A stretch of 64,000 bases of DNA. Origin: Flavobacterium frigoritolerans (lineage in GTDB: Bacteria > Bacteroidota > Bacteroidia > Flavobacteriales > Flavobacteriaceae). The DNA lies in assembly GCF_025847275.1 (NCBI RefSeq), contig NZ_JAOZEV010000008.1, forward strand, positions 121,679 through 185,678, given 5' to 3'. Positions 55,327 to 64,000 of this stretch are shown here, in pieces. Both the position numbers and the translations under genes were made by a program. The notes under the pieces are model-generated. The model did no database searches. It had not been told where the DNA came from and saw nothing but the letters and a program-made list of their open reading frames with translations. The stretch's first letter is position 1. Each line of letters starts with the position of its first letter.

Positions 55327-58137
55327 TTATAATGCTTTGGGTTTTGGAGATAATACATAAACGCCCATCACGTCCGGCGGTAAAACAGGAGTGGTTTTTT
55401 CATATCTTCTGCCTCCAATTAATTCTTTAAATCTACCGTGCGCTTCAACTAATTTATCTGCTCTTTCTGTAGCTAAATCAATAAACTGTGATTTCATTTC
55501 ATGGAAACGAATCATTTCATTTTCAATGGTATTTGTTTGTCTTTCTACTGATAGGTTACTTAATGGAATAGCTTCCATTAATAGTTTTTTGGTTTCTTTA
55601 AATTCCAATGTTTTCATTGTGCCATCAACCGCTGTGTAACCCCATAGGTACATTTCTTCGGCTACCGATTCGCGTTTAGAATTAACTTCTTTGATGACAT
55701 TTCGCACCCTAAACATCACTAACGTCGTTTTAGAACTTACCTCATCAGATTGAATTTCACAAACTCTGGCTAAACGCCCGTATTCTGGATTGGCTTCAAA
55801 AGCAATGGCCAGCAAGAATTGACATAATTGTTCAATAAACAAATTGTTTCTTCCTATGTAAGTGTATCCTTTTGGTGTGGGCGATTCAAAACTGATTTTT
55901 ACAATTGTTTCACCATTGAAAATTCGTTTGATGTGTGGTGGTAGGTTTTCGGGTTGTAATTTGAAACCGTAATTATCGTCCCATTTACAAGAACCGCCTA
56001 GCATATCAACAGCACCACGAACAAAATTCTCCACTGTTTTAACGTCACCAATAGCTTCATCTACTTCCTCTAAATCTTTTTTAATCAGTTCCGGGTCAAT
56101 GCCTTCATGGGCAAAAATGGATCGTAAATTTTCGCCTTTTCTTCGCGCTAATTCTAATTCGTTAGTTACCGTTTCTTTAGTGTCTTTGAATAATTCTTGT
56201 TGGAAGCCGGTTTGTTCTTGATAAAGAATTCGTTTGGCAGCTTCGGTCATTATGGATTTACTATTTTCTCCAATTGGTATAGAAACTCCTGTTGATTTCT
56301 TGATTTCATTTACTTTTTTAATCAAAACTTCTAAAACGAAAGTGTCCATAGGATTGTCTTCACCATATAAAATATAGGTTTTGATAATTGGTGCCGTCTG
56401 CCCATATCTGTCTACACGCCCTTCTCGTTGTTCAATTCTATTTGGGTTCCAAGGCAAATCATAATGTAAAACGGCTGTAAAATACTCTTGGAGGTTAATT
56501 CCTTCACTTAAACAATCTGTAGCAACTAGAACTCTTCGTTCTTTTTTGCCCATGATTTCAATACGTTCTTTACGCTGTTCATCAGCTAATTCCGAAGTAA
56601 TTGCTTCTACATGAATACTTTTTGGCAACTCTTTACGTAGCAAATCGGCAACATAATGAGCTGTAGCTATGTAATGACAGAACACAATAGGGTCAAAACC
56701 TTCTTTTATCCAATCTTTTATGATTTTGATAGCTGCTTTTGTTTTGTAATCTTCAGGCGAACCACTTAAAACTAAAGCTTGTTGTTGTAATTCTTTTAAT
56801 TCAGCAATTTCATTTTGTTTGTATTCGATTGAATCCATCAAATCCTGACGATTGAAATCACCGCTGAATTCATATTCTTCGAATAGCGTATTTTCTAATG
56901 ATGGTTCATTCACTTCTTCAAACTCAGATAATTTCTCTTTTCTTCTTTCCAACATTTCTACTGCCATCGCAGGACTCGACATAGCTCCTTTGATTAAAGC
57001 AATTGCTGCCCATGAACGTAATAAACGTGTTTTGTCATCATCATTTTCAACAGAAGATATACCTCTGGCAAATTTCACTAAACCTTGGTAAAACAATTGA
57101 TGCTCTAATGATAAACCATACCCAATTTCTTTAGCTTCGCGTTCCGGGAATAATGTTTCTTCGTTTAACCAACGCGTTATGTTTTCTCGTTTGCGTTGAA
57201 TGAAATGTTTGGCAATTTTTTTTCTATCGGATTGTTCCAGGTTTTCAAAATTGATTTTATTGAAATCTTTCTTGAGTAAACCTAATAAAGAACGGAATTC
57301 ATCGTCCTTTCCGCTATGTGGTGTTGCTGTTAGCAGTAATATATGCTTATTGGTTTTATCCGCTAAATCGTGTAATAAATTGTAACGCTGTTGTTGGGTT
57401 TTGGATTTAGACCCTTCAGGTAAAGCACAGGTGTGTGCTTCATCAATAATGATAAAATCTGGGCTGTCGTTAATGAATATTCCTCTTCGCTTATCGGCCT
57501 TGATATAATCAATAGAAATTACCTGATATGGAATGTGATGGAAAACTGATTGATCGTCCGGTATTTTTCTATCTAATTGTGCTGCTGTACTAGAACGGAT
57601 TATTTCTGCATCAATATCCAATTTGCCTTTGATTTCCAGTTGCCATTGCTCACAAAGATGTGGTGGACAAATCACTGCAAATCGTTTGATTTCGCCCCGT
57701 TCCATTAATTCTTTTAAAATGATAAGCGCCTCAATTGTTTTACCAATACCCACGTCATCTGCAATCATCAATCGAACCACATCATGTTTCAATGCCATTA
57801 CTAATGGCACTAATTGATAGGAACGAGGACGGAAAGATAATTTACCCATACAACGGAACGGTCCCGCTGCATTACGAAATGATAATCTTGATGCATCAAA
57901 CAATAATTTAGCTGACTCGAATGAACCTATTTCATTTGGTTTCGGTTCAGGAAATTCAGCATATTGAATTTTTTCGGTACCAGTAGCTAAAGGAATATAA
58001 ACCCCAGTTGTTTCTTCCTCAGAACCTCCAAGCGGTCTAATACTCAATATTTCAACATCATCGGAAGGTAAAACCATCCAATCACGATTTCGGTATTTGA
58101 CTAATGTCCCAGGTTTATATGTTGCGTTTGAATTCAT
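55327..58137 (-). CDS. SNF2-family helicase (DrmD-like)
   Basis: This 936-aa protein is a complete SNF2/RapA-type helicase: motif I MIADDVGIGKTIEALI (~119-134), DEAH in IIIDEAHTCALP (~227-238), motif III LLLTATPHSGKDD (~269-281) and motif VI QREGRVDRYGQTAP (~567-580). An N-terminal ~100-residue region (YRNRDWMVLPSDDVEIL) fits helicases of the DISARM DrmD type, which work beside an Eco57I methylase. It starts 3 bp after the preceding helicase gene and ends 3 bp before the methylase gene, so the three are coupled. Expected activity: dsDNA translocation. Confidence 0.9.
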   Translation of the reverse strand: MNSNATYKPGTLVKYRNRDWMVLPSDDVEILSIRPLGGSEEETTGVYIPLATGTEKIQYAEFPEPKPNEIGSFESAKLLFDASRLSFRNAAGPFRCMGKLSFRPRSYQLVPLVMALKHDVVRLMIADDVGIGKTIEALIILKELMERGEIKRFAVICPPHLCEQWQLEIKGKLDIDAEIIRSSTAAQLDRKIPDDQSVFHHIPYQVISIDYIKADKRRGIFINDSPDFIIIDEAHTCALPEGSKSKTQQQRYNLLHDLADKTNKHILLLTATPHSGKDDEFRSLLGLLKKDFNKINFENLEQSDRKKIAKHFIQRKRENITRWLNEETLFPEREAKEIGYGLSLEHQLFYQGLVKFARGISSVENDDDKTRLLRSWAAIALIKGAMSSPAMAVEMLERRKEKLSEFEEVNEPSLENTLFEEYEFSGDFNRQDLMDSIEYKQNEIAELKELQQQALVLSGSPEDYKTKAAIKIIKDWIKEGFDPIVFCHYIATAHYVADLLRKELPKSIHVEAITSELADEQRKERIEIMGKKERRVLVATDCLSEGINLQEYFTAVLHYDLPWNPNRIEQREGRVDRYGQTAPIIKTYILYGEDNPMDTFVLEVLIKKVNEIKKSTGVSIPIGENSKSIMTEAAKRILYQEQTGFQQELFKDTKETVTNELELARRKGENLRSIFAHEGIDPELIKKDLEEVDEAIGDVKTVENFVRGAVDMLGGSCKWDDNYGFKLQPENLPPHIKRIFNGETIVKISFESPTPKGYTYIGRNNLFIEQLCQFLLAIAFEANPEYGRLARVCEIQSDEVSSKTTLVMFRVRNVIKEVNSKRESVAEEMYLWGYTAVDGTMKTLEFKETKKLLMEAIPLSNLSVERQTNTIENEMIRFHEMKSQFIDLATERADKLVEAHGRFKELIGGRRYEKTTPVLPPDVMGVYVLSPKPKAL

Positions 58138-58140
58138 TTA

Positions 58141-61100
58141 TTATTTTAATTTTCTAAAAATATCTTTTCTACGGATTACTAAATCTTCCAATGATTCTGT
58201 GTAATAGGATTCGACAATATCATAACCAGCCTCTTTAAGTAGTCCTCTTTTTTCTTTATCGTCTTTTTGAACTTTTTCTAAATCATGAACGGAACCATCG
58301 CAGAAAACCAATACGGGACCATTGTCTGTATTGTAAACAAAATCAGCACTGATGTAAAATTCTTTTATGTTCACTTGTGCTTTATCCGGCAAGACATAAT
58401 TATTGTCGTTTAAAAAACGAATGAATTTTAATTCGGTATTGCTGTTTTTGTCATAATTTTCTAAAAGATATTGGTATTGTTGTTCTCGGTCATTATTATT
58501 TTGAACCACAGAAAACTCACAGTCCATCAGTCTCTCCAAAGGTTGTTTAATACTATGACGGTCTAACACTTCATGATGTATCTGGTTGTAATATGAGAGT
58601 AAATCTTCATAAGACGCTTTTGGTAATTGCTTTCCTCTTTCGGTTTCGTCCCTTGTTTCAGGGTCGAAATGCATATAGCGGTAACTTTCTTCAAATAAAT
58701 GGTGTAAGGTTTGTGGTTCTTCAATTAATTGTGATAATATCCCTAAACTTCCTTCTGATGATTCATACAACAGAATATTTGGTTTTTCAGGATTTCCTAA
58801 AACACTTACTCCAATTTCATTTTCTTCCACTTGGAATATTTTTTCAATACCTCTTTTTAGAGCAAAGCTTAATGAAATGGTTTGTTCTGGTGTTAACTCC
58901 AAATTTGATAAAGGCTGGATGTATAATGTATCTGCAGTATCCCTGGCAAAAATCATTACTTCTCTCGAGTTTTCTGCAATTTCAGGTTTTTCTAAATCCT
59001 TTTCTTTGATCCAAACACCATTAGTTTTATTTATTTTGAAGCCTTCTTGCTGTGACCGTCGCATTTTACGATTTAACTTGATTAGTTCAGTAGCCTGATC
59101 GTAAATCAGGTTTAATAAATTTTGACCGTCTTTTGCAATAATTAATGATTTAGTATGTTCCAAACCTTTAGTGTATCTAAAATACTCGCTTACTTCGTAT
59201 TTAGAACCAGAACGTTCTTCTTCAATACAGGATATACGTTCTACCGGTATTCCTTCGCCTTCTGATAATTCAATCAAATTCGTATTTAGCTCAACATTGT
59301 CACCGCGTAGAGGATTTTTAGTGATAGGATCTACATTTGCAATTGATGCATCATCATCCAAATAGGCATAACCGGTTTCTTTGGAAATTTTAATTTTACG
59401 CTGAATGTTGTCAGTATCTAAAACAGTCATTCTGTTTATTCGATATTTATTACCATTGTGGTACACAATATTACCTGGGCCAAATTCGCGTAATGCTAAA
59501 CTTCTTGGTCTTGATACATATTCTCCTTCACCTTTGAAGCTATATCCTAAGAATGTTCTAATTGGTAAGCGTGTAAAGTTATAGCCTGGCAAGAAACCTT
59601 CTGCAGCTAAGTAGCGGAACACATAAAATTCAGAATCATTAGAAAAAGAACCTTTACCATCATTTTTTAATAATGAGATTTGTTTACGTGCAACAGCTTC
59701 TTGTCTTTTAGCTTCATTTTTCTCTGGACTATCCGATTTGATTATATGATTATCAATAACTAATTGTGCTTTATCTCTTAAATTACAAGCGTTTTGGAAT
59801 AAGGCAATCCATCTGGTGAAAGCTACTTCGAAATTATGAGCAAATGAATTTATTTTTACATCAATCCAACTATCCGAAAACCAATATGATTTTTTTAAAT
59901 CTCCTTCTATAGACTTTACTACTTTGAGGAAATTTTGTTTGTAATAAACCTTGTTCAATTCAATAGCATTGTTGATGTTATCAACTATTGATTGCTTTAC
60001 TTTGACTTTTTTCTCAATAGCTAAGTCCAATATATCTGCTACAGAAGATTGTAAATCACTTATTTCAAGATTCATTAACATGAAAGAATTAAAATGAGTA
60101 GATAATAATTCTTCATTTAATAGGTCAATACGGGGAGGAACAACAGTTCCTGATACCATTGTTTCGGCAGCTTTGAAATAATTTTGGTCATGAGGAGACA
60201 TTGCGGAACAATAGGTAAATACAACCGCTGTTTGTCCGCTACGTCCTGCACGACCACTACGCTGTGCATAATTGGCAGGGTTTGGAGGGACATTACGCAT
60301 GTGAACAATGTTCAAGTTGGCAATATCAATACCTAATTCCATTGTTGGAGAACAAAATAATGTAGATATTTTGCCTTCCCTAAATTGTTCTTCTCGTGTT
60401 ATTCTATCTTGATTACCTAATTGACCAGTATGTTCTTTCCCTAAAATTTCTTTAGCGTATTTAGAAAAATCCACTTTATACAGCTTTTGAAAATAACTGT
60501 TAGGAACTAGCTTAATATCTCTAAAAGTATTTAATCGAGTTTCATCTGTTTGTACCGTAACCTCATCACCAGCGAGCCAAATAATTTTATCGGTTCTTAA
60601 TTGATACCCTTTTACAACACCTCCTAAGAATTCTTCCCTAACTAAGAAATTTGTTCTAGTTAATAAATCACATACAGCTTCAATAAAATCTCTAAAATCT
60701 TCTTGATTTAAAGTATCAGTTCCTGCATCTTCCATTTTACGTTTCAAGTATTTTCCAATACCAGAACGCGAACCCATAGAAGCAAAGAATTTACCTTTCA
60801 CCCTTTGTTTAGGTATTACACTAACCAAATGACTAGGTGTGTCGATATTCTCATTTTTATCTAAAGACCAAAGTTTTTTATCATCTAATTTATTTTTTAA
60901 GAAAGTTTCAGTTTCCTGTTTATTTTTTAATAATCGATGATCTAATGAATAGTTTGTTCTAAAGAAATTAAGCATTTGAAATAATATTTCTTTTCTATTA
61001 TAGGCGTCAATATCTTCAAAAAAATAAATGCCTTTGAACTTGTCATCAAAATGAGACAATTTGTCCAATTCTTTATACTCTACTTTTAATAAAGCTGTTT

Positions 61101-63291
61101 GTTCTAAATTGGGAATTGTATATCTCCAACCGCGTTTCAAGTCCTGGAAAATTCTATATAGAATGTATTCTTTAATCGCTTTAGAATTTTCTTCATCAGG
61201 AAAATCAGGATCCTGTGAAGGATAGGATGCAAATGACTCTTCTTTTAATTTTAATTCATCAAAAACGCGTTCAGAAATCTCATGAACATTAATTCCTTGA
61301 GTATTGTTTTGTAAAGCTTTGTGAAGTCCAGCTCTTAATTTTACAGAAGATAAAAAATCATTGAAGTGTCCCGCTTGTAAGGAAGCATCTTGTCTATTGT
61401 CTGTAAAGCTTAATAATTTTTGATTTTTAGTTTCTTCCTGTTGTTCAAATAATGTGTCGATTACCGAATACGAAATAACCGTCGTTGCTGTACTGCGTCC
61501 TTCACTACCTAAACGTGTAAGTTTTGTAAATTCGCTAGTTTTACTGTCTTCATAAATTACACCTGCTGTTGGATCAATTCTTAATTTAGCTGCAATAAAA
61601 TATCCTTTGGTGGGATATTTTGGTTCAGACGAATAATTTCCAAAAGCATCAAAATAAATTCGAGATGGCATCATCCATTCATAATATGGCTGGAGACTTA
61701 ATCCATTATTGCTTAACCATTCGTTTGGTACAATATTCACGGGGTTTTCATTCCAGTATTCTTCCCCATCATCCAAAATAATATATCCGAATCTGAAATC
61801 ATCTTCAGAAATATTACCTTTTCTTTTTTTAAAATCGGTATTCGTTAGATTTTTAAATTCTCTATCTGGATTTACTGGATTTAATTTATTCTCAATGGTG
61901 TCTTTTTCGACACAAATAAATTCAACGCCTGAATATCGACTAAACAAAATAGGGTAAAGCATTTTATCTTTTCCGCTTTTGTCTTTTATATATCTTCCAG
62001 ATTCAATAGTTATTTCTCTTGAATTTCTTGGCTCTAAAGTTACCGAAACTGAACTTGTTTGGGATATAAATTGATGAAACCTAAAAGGGAGAAAACTTTT
62101 TCGAGTATTTTTTTTTCTATTTTCTTCATTTAATTTTTCAGTCCATTTTAAGACATCTATCACAACTATCTCTATATCATTAAAAACTAAAGAAGTAATA
62201 TCCTTAAGTATTTTTGATATTTTCTTAATGGATAAGGGCTTTCCTCTTTCTAGAACATCATGATTGTTTTTTAATGCAATATTAACTTCAAGCCAATTGG
62301 TTAAAGAATGATTAATATAAACAGTTTCATCCCAGTCATAATTTATTCCTTTTCTGATGGATTCAGCTAATTCAAATGCCGAAGGGTTTTTACCCTCAGT
62401 ACATGTTTCAAGATATTCGCCAACAATTTGTTCCGCACCATAACTCTTTCCAAAAATCTTGGTGGCTACTTTGGCAACTTCTCGTTTTTTATTCTCGGGA
62501 CTACCATCAGATGCCATCGTCGCAGAAGTACCAATACAGATTATTTCATTATTACAATTGGCTTGAATACGTCTGTTGAGGTAACTTACATCTGCTCCTT
62601 GTCTTCCTCTGTAAGTATGAAGTTCATCATAAACTAAATACTGCAAATTCTTTTCAAGCGAATTTCTTAGCCAACTTTCAGATTGTCGAGTCATGATAAG
62701 TTCCAACATCATATAATTGGTTAAAATTATATCAGGTTCATTTTTTCTTAAATTTTCTCTAGTTTCAGTTGATTCTTGCCCAGTGTATTTTCCAAAAGTT
62801 ATTGGGAAATTAGTTCCAAAGTTTTCAGCATATTTTTTAATTTCTTCCTCTTGGGAATTAATTAATGCATTCATTGGATATACCAAAATTGCTTTGACTC
62901 CTTTTTTTTTCTCCGAGCCTAAATTGAAAAGATGATTAAAAACCGTAGCTAAAAATGTTAAAGATTTTCCCGATCCCGTTCCTGAAGTAACTATAAACCC
63001 TTTGTTTTGAATGCCTATTTTAATGGCTTCAATTTGATGTTTATATAATGTATAACCTCCAAATGTTTTTGGAAGGTTTGAATTAATTAAATTTTGTTCA
63101 ATTAGTGCATTAAGAGTTTCTCCCTTTTGAAAGGAAGGATTGAACTGAATCAAAGGCTCCGGTATTAAACCTTCTCCCATAATAATTTTATCGACTTCAC
63201 TCTTAATTCTTTCATCTGAGATTGAAAGGAAAGAATTCAGGTAATTTTTGTAATTATCAATTACTTTTGAATGAGTTTTGAAGGCGTCCAT
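58141..63291 (-). CDS. Large DUF1998-type helicase with C-terminal nuclease-like domain
   Basis: This 1716-aa protein heads the operon. SF2 motifs: I VTSGTGSGKSLTF (~101-113), II LVYDELHTYRGRQG (~216-229), III CIGTSATMAS, and VI YAQRSGRAGRSGQ (~1011-1023). The DUF1998 region near 1520-1600 keeps the YNQIHHEVLDR-like end but lacks the CxC...CxxC zinc cysteines. The last ~100 residues (QVNIKEFYISADFVYN, then PVLVFCDGSVHDLEK) look like a PD-(D/E)XK/DUF559-like fold. Size and domains are those of Druantia DruE, or of DISARM DrmA and DrmB joined into one. Probably an ATP-driven DNA-processing enzyme. Confidence 0.88.
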   Translation of the reverse strand: MDAFKTHSKVIDNYKNYLNSFLSISDERIKSEVDKIIMGEGLIPEPLIQFNPSFQKGETLNALIEQNLINSNLPKTFGGYTLYKHQIEAIKIGIQNKGFIVTSGTGSGKSLTFLATVFNHLFNLGSEKKKGVKAILVYPMNALINSQEEEIKKYAENFGTNFPITFGKYTGQESTETRENLRKNEPDIILTNYMMLELIMTRQSESWLRNSLEKNLQYLVYDELHTYRGRQGADVSYLNRRIQANCNNEIICIGTSATMASDGSPENKKREVAKVATKIFGKSYGAEQIVGEYLETCTEGKNPSAFELAESIRKGINYDWDETVYINHSLTNWLEVNIALKNNHDVLERGKPLSIKKISKILKDITSLVFNDIEIVVIDVLKWTEKLNEENRKKNTRKSFLPFRFHQFISQTSSVSVTLEPRNSREITIESGRYIKDKSGKDKMLYPILFSRYSGVEFICVEKDTIENKLNPVNPDREFKNLTNTDFKKRKGNISEDDFRFGYIILDDGEEYWNENPVNIVPNEWLSNNGLSLQPYYEWMMPSRIYFDAFGNYSSEPKYPTKGYFIAAKLRIDPTAGVIYEDSKTSEFTKLTRLGSEGRSTATTVISYSVIDTLFEQQEETKNQKLLSFTDNRQDASLQAGHFNDFLSSVKLRAGLHKALQNNTQGINVHEISERVFDELKLKEESFASYPSQDPDFPDEENSKAIKEYILYRIFQDLKRGWRYTIPNLEQTALLKVEYKELDKLSHFDDKFKGIYFFEDIDAYNRKEILFQMLNFFRTNYSLDHRLLKNKQETETFLKNKLDDKKLWSLDKNENIDTPSHLVSVIPKQRVKGKFFASMGSRSGIGKYLKRKMEDAGTDTLNQEDFRDFIEAVCDLLTRTNFLVREEFLGGVVKGYQLRTDKIIWLAGDEVTVQTDETRLNTFRDIKLVPNSYFQKLYKVDFSKYAKEILGKEHTGQLGNQDRITREEQFREGKISTLFCSPTMELGIDIANLNIVHMRNVPPNPANYAQRSGRAGRSGQTAVVFTYCSAMSPHDQNYFKAAETMVSGTVVPPRIDLLNEELLSTHFNSFMLMNLEISDLQSSVADILDLAIEKKVKVKQSIVDNINNAIELNKVYYKQNFLKVVKSIEGDLKKSYWFSDSWIDVKINSFAHNFEVAFTRWIALFQNACNLRDKAQLVIDNHIIKSDSPEKNEAKRQEAVARKQISLLKNDGKGSFSNDSEFYVFRYLAAEGFLPGYNFTRLPIRTFLGYSFKGEGEYVSRPRSLALREFGPGNIVYHNGNKYRINRMTVLDTDNIQRKIKISKETGYAYLDDDASIANVDPITKNPLRGDNVELNTNLIELSEGEGIPVERISCIEEERSGSKYEVSEYFRYTKGLEHTKSLIIAKDGQNLLNLIYDQATELIKLNRKMRRSQQEGFKINKTNGVWIKEKDLEKPEIAENSREVMIFARDTADTLYIQPLSNLELTPEQTISLSFALKRGIEKIFQVEENEIGVSVLGNPEKPNILLYESSEGSLGILSQLIEEPQTLHHLFEESYRYMHFDPETRDETERGKQLPKASYEDLLSYYNQIHHEVLDRHSIKQPLERLMDCEFSVVQNNNDREQQYQYLLENYDKNSNTELKFIRFLNDNNYVLPDKAQVNIKEFYISADFVYNTDNGPVLVFCDGSVHDLEKVQKDDKEKRGLLKEAGYDIVESYYTESLEDLVIRRKDIFRKLK

Positions 63292-63356
63292 TTAATAATT
63301 TTAGAAAATTAATCTTGTAAAAATAATAACTTGTAAATCTAAAATATTAAATCAAA

Positions 63357-63364
63357 CAAACCTA
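63357..63364 (-). promoter_or_regulatory. Candidate -7 element for the defence operon
   Basis: Minus-strand TAGGTTTG matches the flavobacterial -7 consensus TAnnTTTG about 65 bp upstream of the helicase ATG at 63,291. The matching -33 TTG element at ~19 bp is not clear, so confidence is low. Confidence 0.3.
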
Positions 63365-64000
63365 TTCAAATATTAAACAGAGTTAGATTTAATTAGAATT
63401 TATTTTGTGAAAATACGGTATTGTAATTTCCTTTTTTTACGGTTTTCCACATTAATTAAAATAAGTTTGTTTTTTAACGTTTTTTTAGTCGAATATAAAA
63501 CATAGTAATAAATTCTTATATTAACTTAAACTCAAAATCTTGTGAAAAATATTATTGATGTCATTTTATGGCAAAGAACTAATTTGTGTTTTTGATAAAA
63601 TGAAGTTTTCGCTAATTTATTTTACTGGTCTGCTGTATAGATGTTTTCGAATGTAAACGCTTAATTTTCTGCGGGTGCTTGCTTTGAAATGGTATTTAAT
63701 TTTCGCATATTCTTATAAGACTTAAGAGCTTTCAGTTAGCTAAACAATGAAGAATCAAAAAGGAAAAATATGTTTACTTATACTCTTTCTTTCTATTTTA
63801 CTTACGAAAAGAAGTAAGTCTTTTTAGCTATAACTGATTTCTTTTCAATCGATAATAATTACCTTTAATGGATAATAAAAAATAATTTTGTTGAGCGTAA
63901 ATCGATCATAATTTAAACTTCAAATACTTTAAAGAAACTGATTTTTTTGATTTAACCGTTGACTCTGTAAAAATGTCTTAAGGTTCATGTATATAATAAA
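63365..64000. other. Upstream gap at the right edge
   Basis: About 640 AT-rich bp, beyond the -7 candidate, without a supported long gene. One 26-codon ORF (63,747-63,827) begins MKNQKGKICLLILFLSIL, like a signal peptide cut short; it may be a gene remnant. It overlaps an inverted repeat ACTTAC/GTAAGT (63,800-63,819) followed by CTTTTT, which may be a terminator. The window ends before any integrase or tRNA. Confidence 0.4.

Noticed and set aside
37106..63291. BREX, Dpd or complete DISARM system
   Set aside because: No PglZ, BrxC, queuosine-type genes or PLD (DrmC) are recognisable; only parts resemble DISARM class 1 and Druantia.
1..64000. CRISPR arrays, rRNA genes, insertion sequences, integrase
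   Set aside because: No regular spaced repeats, no rRNA-like sequence, no transposase or tyrosine recombinase motif among the ORFs.

Overview
The window looks like a chromosomal segment of a Flavobacterium-like member of the Bacteroidota. The DNA is AT-rich. Start regions carry few Shine-Dalgarno sequences. There is a secreted subtilase with a type IX secretion C-terminal domain, and many exported or lipoprotein precursors of flavobacterial style. The species call is inference; no rRNA gene is present to confirm it.

Positions 1-36,700 are mostly housekeeping and accessory metabolism. From the left: a decayed GNAT acetyltransferase; a roughly 978-bp tandem duplication carrying two near-identical secreted proteins; a GNAT enzyme, a PLP racemase and a Rid-family protein; an S41 peptidase; an amidohydrolase pair; an ammonium transporter; the tilS-dsbD-small membrane protein operon; pabB; a DUF4349 lipoprotein; a DoxX protein; lpdA; an Lrp/AsnC regulator divergent from a Cys/Met-metabolism PLP enzyme; a cationic amino-acid-type APC permease; a membrane-anchored unknown; and a LodA/LodB quinoprotein oxidase operon led by a catalase-like gene and ending in a small Trp-rich protein. 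A subtilase and a HEIGH-type metalloprotease lipoprotein close this part.

At 36,744-36,787, read on the minus strand, lie the last 15 bases of a tRNA (probably tRNA-Ser, with CCA) followed by a terminator. The rest of the tRNA is absent. This is what the edge of an element integrated into a tRNA gene looks like. Everything to its right, at least to 63,300, is one long minus-strand operon of tightly packed genes.

In transcription order the operon encodes: a 1716-aa DUF1998-type helicase with a C-terminal nuclease-like domain; a SNF2/DrmD-like helicase; a 1495-aa Eco57I-class adenine methylase carrying a MerR-like HTH and a DUF433 antitoxin domain at its C-terminus; a 4-bp-overlapping PIN-like (toxin-type) protein; an ADP-ribosyltransferase-like protein; a ComEC-type metallo-beta-lactamase-fold hydrolase; a small acidic gene broken by a 5-bp tandem duplication; a RecD-like helicase with a PD-(D/E)XK-like domain; and a 2309-aa protein joining a sacsin/HSP90-type ATPase to a UPF1-type helicase. 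Individual parts resemble DISARM class 1 (DrmD, DrmMI, DrmA/B) and Druantia (DruE). The full set, especially the methylase-antitoxin fusion with its toxin-like partner and the ART and MBL genes, matches no named system I can recall. It is the best candidate for an undescribed anti-phage or anti-plasmid system here. No integrase, tRNA body or second att site is inside the window.
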